From Candidatus Zhuqueibacterota bacterium (GTDB taxonomy: Bacteria > Zhuqueibacterota > Zhuqueibacteria > Zhuqueibacterales > Geothermadaptataceae), in the NCBI GenBank assembly GCA_030950365.1, contig JAUZRQ010000077.1, positions 1 to 64,000 on the forward strand: 64,000 bases of DNA. The letters are read 5' to 3'. The notes under the pieces are model-generated. The model made no database searches. It was not told where the DNA came from and worked only from the letters and a program-made list of their open reading frames with translations. Every line of letters starts with the position of its first letter. Position 1 is the stretch's first letter. Below, piece by piece: positions 58,556 through 64,000 of the stretch. A program made the position numbers and the translations under genes.

Positions 58556-59065
58556 ATGTTGAATTTAGGTTCGAACAAGTTTTCGCTGGTCGCACGCGTG
58601 TCTCGCCGCAACCACGGCGATTTGCGGCTGCGGTTGACCTCCATGATCGACATGTTCACGATTCTATTGGTATTTTTGCTCAAGAGCTATTCCGCAGAGG
58701 GGCAAATCATCACGCTGTCCAAAGATCTGCGGCTGCCGGATTCGACGGCAGAAAAACCGCCCATATCGTCGCCGATCATCATGGCCACGCAGGAATGGCT
58801 GTTGTTGGATGACGAACAAATTGTGCCCATCGATGAAATCGTGAACGGCAAAAGCCTCACCATCCGCCCGCTGCAGGCCAAACTGGCCGAAAAGAAGGCT
58901 ATCGCCGAACGACTGGGGCAGATGGATCCGTTGCTCGGGTTCAAGGGCAACATAACCATCCAGGGCGATAAAGAGATTCCCTTTAAAATCTTGAAAAAAA
59001 TCATGTTCACCTGCGGCCAGGTCGGATACAACAACATTCTTTTGGCCGTGAACAAGCAGGAATAA
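58556..59065 (+). CDS. ExbD/TolR-family protein retaining the Asp
   Basis: 169 residues. GGAAAG-type site 8-10 nt before ATG 58556. N-terminal basic segment, transmembrane helix with the conserved Asp (RLTSMIDMFTILLVFLLKSY), then a periplasmic domain ending in ITIQGDKEIPFKILKKIM, typical of ExbD. Together with the Asn-bearing paralog it would form the rotor of a TolQ-type motor. The two paralogs are clearly diverged. Confidence 0.9.
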   Translation: MLNLGSNKFSLVARVSRRNHGDLRLRLTSMIDMFTILLVFLLKSYSAEGQIITLSKDLRLPDSTAEKPPISSPIIMATQEWLLLDDEQIVPIDEIVNGKSLTIRPLQAKLAEKKAIAERLGQMDPLLGFKGNITIQGDKEIPFKILKKIMFTCGQVGYNNILLAVNKQE

Positions 59066-59076
59066 AGACAGGAAAT

Positions 59077-60414
59077 ATGGCTAAGCAGAAACAAGTACTA
59101 CACCTTCGGATCGAACAGGATGGAAAGGTTCTGCATCGCTATTTGCAGGGAAAGGACGCTTTCTATATCGGGAAAAGCCATAAAAATGACGTCATTCTGA
59201 TTGGCGAGCAGTTCCCCAAGCGGCACCCGCTGTTCGTGCGCAAGGGCGACCGCTACGTGATGCAACTGCCCCCCATGGCGGATGGCGAGATCCTGGCCAA
59301 AAATTCCCGCCTGCGGTATGCAGACCTGATTGAACATGATCTGCTGCCGCGGGGAAAGGGCTATTTCGAGCTCGAGATCAAGCCCGGGCGCATGGGCTAT
59401 GTATTTCTGAACAGCACGCGCATCGACTACGTGTACGAGAGCAAGCCCGTGCCGACGCTCGATACCAGCGCATTTTCGCCCCTGCACGTGTTTCTCAAAG
59501 GGCTTAAAGAAGACCTACTGTTCAAGACCATCGCGGTGTTTTTATTTATCATCAATGCGGGCATGCTGTATGCCCTGCGCGATTATATGCCCGAAGTCAA
59601 AATTCAGCCCATCGAAAAAGCCACGCAACGCCTGGCGCGGTTCGTGCTCAAGGCGCCCGAGCCCCCCAAGCCCGTGACCACCTCAGTCGCCAGCAATGAA
59701 CCGACTACGGAAGAATCGGCTTCTACCGAACCCAAAGAACCCAAGAAGAAAGAATCGGCTAAAAAGGACGCCTCTCCCGAGCCAAAGAAGAAGGTGGATC
59801 CGGCCAATCTGGGTGTGCTGGCGCTGCTCGGCGGAACCGGTGAAAGCAGCAGCTCCAATTCGGTGGTGGATTTCCTGCTGAACAAGGACCTGGCCACCGG
59901 TCTGGGCGAGGTGACCAAATCGCGCAAGCTGACCGTGGGCAAAAGCGGCACCGGCACCGGTGGGGATGAGATCGACGAGCTGCTCACCAGCATCAGCACC
60001 GGCGGCATCGATGACATTCTCGGCGGCATGGACGAGGAAGTCGAAACGGTGTCGCTGTCGAAAAAAGGAGAGGTGCAGATTGAGCGGCTCGGCGGCGTTT
60101 CGGGTTCGGAAGAAGCCGTGGGCGCCCGCAACGAGCAGTCGCTTTACGAGGTGCTGCGCGCCAACATGGGCCGGCTGACGTATATTTACAACAAGTACCT
60201 GAAGCGCAACCCGGATTTCCGTGGCGAGATGCGCGTGGAGGTGACCATTGCCGCGAACGGACGCGTGGTGGACGTGAAGCTGATTTCATCCACCATGGGC
60301 AACAGCGAGTTCGAGCGCGAGATTCTCGCCGCCATTCGCCGATTCCGCTACGATCCCATTGCGTCAGGAACGGTCAAGGTGGTGTATCCCATTCTGTTCA
60401 ATCGCATTCAATAA
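59077..60414 (+). CDS. FHA-like/TonB (AgmX/PglI-type) energy-transducing protein
   Basis: 445 residues, starting 11 bp after the second ExbD gene. Cytosolic N-terminal beta-sandwich (about 5-125) with FHA-like features (FYIGKSHKNDVIL, RHPLFV), then one membrane helix near 147-170 (KTIAVFLFIINAGMLYALRD). A Pro/Lys/Glu-rich periplasmic stalk (about 190-250) precedes a GG/Ser-rich linker and a C-terminal TonB/AgmX-type domain (about 355-445) with FRGEMRVEVTIAANGRVVDV and FRYDPIASGTVKVVYP. This order is that of GltG (FHA-TM-TonB) in gliding machines and of similar proteins in other lineages. The coupling of a cytosolic sensor domain to an energised periplasmic arm is inferred. It ends the operon at a terminator. 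Confidence 0.85.
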   Translation: MAKQKQVLHLRIEQDGKVLHRYLQGKDAFYIGKSHKNDVILIGEQFPKRHPLFVRKGDRYVMQLPPMADGEILAKNSRLRYADLIEHDLLPRGKGYFELEIKPGRMGYVFLNSTRIDYVYESKPVPTLDTSAFSPLHVFLKGLKEDLLFKTIAVFLFIINAGMLYALRDYMPEVKIQPIEKATQRLARFVLKAPEPPKPVTTSVASNEPTTEESASTEPKEPKKKESAKKDASPEPKKKVDPANLGVLALLGGTGESSSSNSVVDFLLNKDLATGLGEVTKSRKLTVGKSGTGTGGDEIDELLTSISTGGIDDILGGMDEEVETVSLSKKGEVQIERLGGVSGSEEAVGARNEQSLYEVLRANMGRLTYIYNKYLKRNPDFRGEMRVEVTIAANGRVVDVKLISSTMGNSEFEREILAAIRRFRYDPIASGTVKVVYPILFNRIQ

Positions 60415-60439
60415 AAAACGAATTTGCGGCCATCTCTGG

Positions 60440-60473
60440 AACCCGTCTGCTTGCCAAAAGCGACGGGTTTTTT
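60440..60473 (+). terminator. Rho-independent terminator of the TolQ/TolR/TonB operon
   Basis: AACCCGTC (60440-60447) pairs with GACGGGTT (60462-60469), extended by GCTT/AAGC inside, and is followed by a T run. It starts 26 bp after the stop codon. Confidence 0.85.
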
Positions 60474-60479
60474 TATTTT

Positions 60480-60534
60480 GTAGCACAAGCTTCCAGCTTG
60501 TGGATTTTATCGTAACATAAGTTTCCAGTTTGTG
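60480..60534. repeat. Tandem CAAGCTTCCAGCTTGTG-type repeat
   Basis: Two units, 60480-60502 and 60512-60534, 32 bp apart and 18 of 23 bases alike. The first contains perfect 8-bp arms, CACAAGCT and AGCTTGTG, around TCC. A third weaker unit may follow at about 60542. Confidence 0.7.
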
Positions 60535-60586
60535 CATTGTCTTGTAAACTCCCTGCTTGCCAACGATCCACTCAGGAGCGCTTGCC

Positions 60587-61387
60587 ATGCGAATCGGCTT
60601 CATTACTGACGAAATCTCGCCGGACCTCCGCGAGGCCATCAAAACCGGGCTGGCCTGGGGCGTACACGATTTCGAACTGCGCATGATCGGCGAACGCCGT
60701 GTGCCGGACATTGCACCCGAGAATGTAACGCTGCTGCGAGACCTGCTGCGGACCCGGGACATCCGCTTCACGGCCATTTCCCCCGGCGTGTTCAAAGGTC
60801 CGCTGAGCGACCGCGATCGCATCCGCCGGGAGCTTGCGGACACGCTGCCGCGCACCCTGGCCCTGGCCGACACCCTTGCTATTCCCACGATCATCGTGTT
60901 CAGCTTTCAGAAATCAGAACAGCCCACCCTGGAGCAGAAAAATGTCGTCATGGAGTATCTGGCCGCAACCGCTGAACTCGCCGCCCGGGCCGGCAGACAC
61001 ATTGCCGTGGAAAACGAACCTGGCTATTGGTGTGATTGCGGATCGGCCACCGCAGCGCTGCTGCGCGACATCGATCATCCGCACCTGCGCGCCAACTGGG
61101 ACCCGGCCAATGCCGTCTCCACAGGAGAGCCGCCCTACCCGGACGGCTACGAGGCCCTGAAACCGTGGATCATTAACGTGCACATCAAGGATACACCGGA
61201 GCATGCGCTCAAGCGGTGCGTGCCGGTGGGCGAGGGCCGGGTGGACTGGCGCGGCCAGTTGCGGGCCATCCGGCAAGACCGGCTGGTGGGAGTGGTCACC
61301 ATTGAAACCCACTGCCTGCCGCTGAAAGAAAAGTCGCGCCTCAATTTACAGCGCGTGCGGGAAATGCTGGGGGATGAAATGAATTAG
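60587..61387 (+). CDS. Sugar phosphate isomerase/epimerase (xylose isomerase-like TIM barrel)
   Basis: 266 residues. AGGAG 9 nt before ATG 60587. TIM-barrel of the AP_endonuc_2 superfamily: GFITDEISPDLREAI at the start, metal ligands at AVENEPGYWCDCGS, NWDPANAVSTGE, NVHIKDTPEHALKRCVPVGE and VTIETHCLPL. Members include 2-keto-myo-inositol dehydratase-like and sugar-phosphate isomerases; the substrate is unknown. It is monocistronic, ending at a bidirectional hairpin. Confidence 0.85.
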   Translation: MRIGFITDEISPDLREAIKTGLAWGVHDFELRMIGERRVPDIAPENVTLLRDLLRTRDIRFTAISPGVFKGPLSDRDRIRRELADTLPRTLALADTLAIPTIIVFSFQKSEQPTLEQKNVVMEYLAATAELAARAGRHIAVENEPGYWCDCGSATAALLRDIDHPHLRANWDPANAVSTGEPPYPDGYEALKPWIINVHIKDTPEHALKRCVPVGEGRVDWRGQLRAIRQDRLVGVVTIETHCLPLKEKSRLNLQRVREMLGDEMN

Positions 61388-61418
61388 ACACCAGACACTT
61401 TTAAAGTGCCTGGTGTCT
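61386..61418. terminator. Palindrome at the convergent gene ends
   Basis: AGACACCAGACACTT (61386-61400) pairs with AAGTGCCTGGTGTCT (61404-61418), 14 of 15 bases complementary, overlapping the isomerase stop. A short T run lies in the loop side (TTTTA); it probably stops transcription from both directions. Similar ACACCAGGCAC palindromes recur in other environmental genomes (known, not checked here). Confidence 0.6.
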
Positions 61419-61443
61419 GGCTGTAACAGTACACTCCAAGTCA

Positions 61444-62568
61444 TCATTTTATCGCCACCATTTCCCTGCCACGGCGCTCGCTGACGCGTTCCACCTCAAA
61501 ATCGATCCGGCCCAGCACCTGGCCGGTCTCGGTTTCAATATCCACGCGCCAGTTGCCCTCCCGCACGTTGCGCTTGTATGTGTAGCCCCGGTACCCGCCT
61601 TCCCGTCCCCCGCTGATGCGATATTTCAGCAGGTCCGTCATCACATACGCCTCTTTCTTCGGGTCGTACCATTGCCAACGGTAAAACACATCCGCGCGCA
61701 TTTCAAACGGCGCAAATACGGACGCGTAGCAAAACACGGTGTCGCCCGGCATGTAGCGGAAATGAGAATCATCCTTCACCCAGAATTGGAACCCATAGCG
61801 GCGGTAGAATTTCACCACATAGTCGTTGTTTTGTTTGTGCACGTGATGATACATTCCCACCTCTTTCAGCGCCAGCGGCACCGGTGGAATCCAGTTGGCC
61901 AGATAGAAATAACTCATCACCCCGAACAATGCCAGCATGGGCGATGTGGTCTGAACGATTTTTTTAGGAACTTCCCGAAAGATGCGGCGGTAGATGGCGG
62001 TGACGATAAATCCTGTGACAAAAAATGCTGTGGCGCCACTGGAGAAAAACTGCGCCCGGCTGATTTTGTGCGTGACAACCGGAATGAAAAACGTGAGAAA
62101 GGCAAACACCACGAAAAAGTACAGTGTGCACAGCAGGGTGATGTTCAGCAGCCGGTGGTGCAGGAATTCATTGATGATCAGCATGCCCACCAGAATGCCG
62201 ACAAACATCAACGATTTGCTGAGCGCCGCGCTTTTGAAGTAAAAAATCACGTAGGCCGAAAATAGTCCGCCGAGCAGGAATTGCAGGGCATTGGGATACC
62301 ACTTTGCATATTGCAAAATCCGCTGGCTGGCAATCTGCCCGGTGTCGATCAGCCCAATGAGCAAAATGAGTCCTCCAGCCAGCACCACATAAGCCAAAAG
62401 AATGAGGTTGTCGGATAACTGATCGATGCGGGTGAGCGTGAGGCTGTCATAGGCGAAACCACCGAGAAAAAACAGGATCGGGAAAAAGCGCTCGTAACGC
62501 CGGTAAAATTGTAACAGGGTTTCGCGGGCCGCCTGTATGCGCGCTTTCGCTACGTGCATGAGTTTCAT
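61444..62568 (-). CDS. Multi-span membrane protein with a C-terminal DUF2914 domain
   Basis: 374 residues. About seven or eight membrane helices (for example LILLAYVVLAGGLILLIGLI and FVGILVGMLIINEFL), then a roughly 110-residue beta-rich domain (VFCYASVFAPFEMRADVFYR, WRVDIETETGQVLGRIDFEV) matching DUF2914. GGAGG precedes ATG 62568. Function unknown; the paired soluble domain may face the periplasm. It is convergent with the isomerase gene. Confidence 0.75.
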   Translation of the reverse strand: MKLMHVAKARIQAARETLLQFYRRYERFFPILFFLGGFAYDSLTLTRIDQLSDNLILLAYVVLAGGLILLIGLIDTGQIASQRILQYAKWYPNALQFLLGGLFSAYVIFYFKSAALSKSLMFVGILVGMLIINEFLHHRLLNITLLCTLYFFVVFAFLTFFIPVVTHKISRAQFFSSGATAFFVTGFIVTAIYRRIFREVPKKIVQTTSPMLALFGVMSYFYLANWIPPVPLALKEVGMYHHVHKQNNDYVVKFYRRYGFQFWVKDDSHFRYMPGDTVFCYASVFAPFEMRADVFYRWQWYDPKKEAYVMTDLLKYRISGGREGGYRGYTYKRNVREGNWRVDIETETGQVLGRIDFEVERVSERRGREMVAIK

Positions 62569-62862
62569 ATTATGGTCCTCCTCCGATATGCATCCAATAA
62601 AATACCTCTATATCCGGAATGCAAGCCGTTCCGGATCAACGTGGCGGAAGGCCGCAAAGCGGGAATCGTTTCCACGGGCGGTGAGATGATCCGTAGCCGT
62701 GTACTCGATAATCGCGCCCTTTTAAATTGACTTTTTGCGCAAATGTATTATTTTATAAACGCTTCGTGAAACGGAATTGTCATCTATCTTTCTCTCCAAC
62801 GGCATGCTGATGGCATGCAACAAAAAGCCTGTGAATGTGGACGCGAAACCTGGGAGCATGAT
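62569..62862. other. Divergent intergenic region
   Basis: No gene; contains promoters for the genes on each side, not placed. A 16-codon in-frame extension of the following gene up to 62815 is open, but its start lacks a ribosome site. Confidence 0.4.
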
Positions 62863-63255
62863 ATGCAACCCCCTGCACCCGTGGCCGTGGCCGACACCAC
62901 CAACGGTCTGAATACCAATCTTGGCGACATCATCACTAAGATTGAATCCATTCCTGACATGGCGTTTTATGTTGCGATTGCCGTAGGGTTAACCCTATAC
63001 ATTGTTGGATGGTTTGGCGGAATCCGAGATAATCGGTGGCAGGCCACGGTTAGTACGCTGGTTGCCATGCTCGTTGGTTTTTTTGGCCTGCCCGTTCCCG
63101 CATTTCTAATAAAGGTCATGACGCCGTTTTTGGGCGTAACATTGACCTTAGGCTTTGTCTATCTTTTATGGACCTTGCTCATCGTTTTGATTGGTATCTC
63201 TCTGTACGAGACCTGGGTCGTGACAGCCAAAGAGCAATTTTTTAACCGATCCTGA
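62863..63255 (+). CDS. Small four-span membrane protein of unknown function
   Basis: 130 residues. GGGAG lies 6 nt before ATG 62863. Membrane helices at about 34-53 (MAFYVAIAVGLTLYIVGWFG), 60-80, 84-104 and 106-124 (LLWTLLIVLIGISLYETWVV). The N-terminus is acidic and short. No family recognised. It is 11 bp upstream of the next gene in the same direction, so they probably share a transcript. Confidence 0.65.
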   Translation: MQPPAPVAVADTTNGLNTNLGDIITKIESIPDMAFYVAIAVGLTLYIVGWFGGIRDNRWQATVSTLVAMLVGFFGLPVPAFLIKVMTPFLGVTLTLGFVYLLWTLLIVLIGISLYETWVVTAKEQFFNRS

Positions 63256-63266
63256 AGTCATCCGGC

Positions 63267-64000
63267 ATGAAAAAAGCATTGCTGTTTCTGCTGGCCTTGG
63301 CGCTGTGTGGCCTGCTATCGTTGCGCTTTCTCCCCCTCCCCTGGCTTGAGCCAGCGGTAAACGTCCTGCCGGAACGTCTCGTCCTGATGCTACGCCCCGA
63401 GCTAATGCCTCCCGAAACGGTGGATATTCCGCCCCCCGAACCACGCATTCTCGAAGAGCCCCAGCCACTTTGGTTAGGCGTGAAAGAAAAACTCAAGCAA
63501 ATGGTCAGCGTGTATAAATTCGACAGCAACGACGCGCTCAAAGCCGATTTGAAGATCAATCAATTCAACTATCTGGCTGCCGGCGCCGATTTCATCGCCA
63601 CGGCAGATGTGTACGATAGCGAAATGATCATTTTCTCGCCGAAACTGCAATTTGTGCGGCGCTGGCCCATGCTCACCGGCATCGCGAAGAAAATGGCACG
63701 CCCATTTTCTTTGGCGGCCTTCGAGGACCGTATAGCGGCGCTGAATCGCAGCGGTGAAATCGCCATCTGGGATATGCATGGCAGGCGGCTTGGCCGCTTT
63801 CGGGTCAAAGACAAAGCACGCGATCTGGCGTTCCTCGATCGCGACCGGCTGCTGGTGGTGCAAACCCAACCATATCCGCATGTGCTGGCCGTGTACACCC
63901 TGAACGGCCGCAAACTGAAACAGTTTTGCCCCATCGACTATCCGAATCCGGACGAGGCCGAATTTCTCAATGAGGCCTATGTTTCCATCAGCCGCCGAGG
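63267..64000 (+). CDS. Propeller-like exported protein (3' end beyond the window)
   Basis: An open frame from ATG 63267 runs off the right edge (more than 244 residues). N-terminal hydrophobic segment (LLFLLALALCGLLSLRFLPL) is a signal peptide or anchor, then a Pro-rich linker. Repeated beta-strand units with the pattern IAIWDMHGRRLGRF and VLAVYTLNGRKLKQF, about 40-45 residues apart, resemble a WD/6-bladed propeller fold. Function unknown. It follows the small membrane protein. Confidence 0.7.
   Translation, partial: MKKALLFLLALALCGLLSLRFLPLPWLEPAVNVLPERLVLMLRPELMPPETVDIPPPEPRILEEPQPLWLGVKEKLKQMVSVYKFDSNDALKADLKINQFNYLAAGADFIATADVYDSEMIIFSPKLQFVRRWPMLTGIAKKMARPFSLAAFEDRIAALNRSGEIAIWDMHGRRLGRFRVKDKARDLAFLDRDRLLVVQTQPYPHVLAVYTLNGRKLKQFCPIDYPNPDEAEFLNEAYVSISRR

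Overview
This window looks like chromosomal DNA of a Gram-negative, probably free-living bacterium of the FCB-like lineages (Calditrichota, KSB1, Ignavibacteriota or relatives). That placement is inference. It rests on three secreted proteins that end in Por/FlgD-type C-terminal sorting domains (one has the hallmark NYPNPFNPET), a PorV-like outer-membrane barrel, OmpA domains, AglT/GltE-like TPR proteins with TolQ/TolR/TonB partners, and SecD and SecF as separate genes. No rRNA, tRNA, CRISPR array, prophage or intact transposase was recognised.

Layout. 1-3.9 kb: 3' part of a large surface protein (five IPT/TIG domains, two propeller-like regions, sorting domain). 4.5-6.1 kb: a TrmH-type RNA methylase and a small basic protein. 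6.2-10.9 kb (minus): two overlapping envelope genes, a DUF11-type secreted protein and a barrel/CARDB/DUF11/double-OmpA fusion. 12.1-14.8 kb: a GAF-PP2C (RsbU-like) phosphatase and a decayed Ser/Thr kinase-TPR gene. 14.9-20.1 kb: a small beta-rich protein, a secreted M28 peptidase and a GH127 glycosidase. 20.4-31.9 kb: a visibly AT-richer signalling block, cheA-cheW-mcp-cheY-cheB-cheR followed by a NarL-type kinase/regulator pair. 32.3-36.1 kb: Nudix hydrolase, 2H phosphoesterase, a sorted secreted protein and a 51-residue gene. 36.1-48.4 kb (mostly minus): lipoprotein, YbjQ protein, purA, STAS protein, secF, secD, a small gene-nitrilase-glutamate dehydrogenase operon, amidase, rhomboid protease and an outer-membrane barrel. 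48.9-60.4 kb (plus): PAP2 enzyme, outer-membrane protein, two TPR proteins, a small secreted protein, ExbB/TolQ, two ExbD/TolR paralogs and an FHA-like/TonB protein, together resembling an Agl/Glt- or Tol-like energised envelope machine. 60.6-64 kb: sugar isomerase, DUF2914 protein, a small membrane protein and the start of a propeller-like protein.

The most unusual material is a family of intergenic, MITE-like repeats of roughly 140-280 bp. They have related ends (a GTAACNATTCAGCCGCAT type and a GTAACTGTTCAGCATGTGCCG type) around ATTCCGG/CCGGAAT stems. Copies lie near 4.2, 11.9, 18.0, 35.2, 47.4, 56.8 and 57.0 kb. Two genes carry frameshifts: the kinase-TPR gene, which also lacks its kinase C-lobe, and a TPR gene broken exactly at an A10 run. 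In the motor cluster one TolR paralog has Asn where the family has its proton-carrying Asp, while the neighbouring paralog keeps the Asp.
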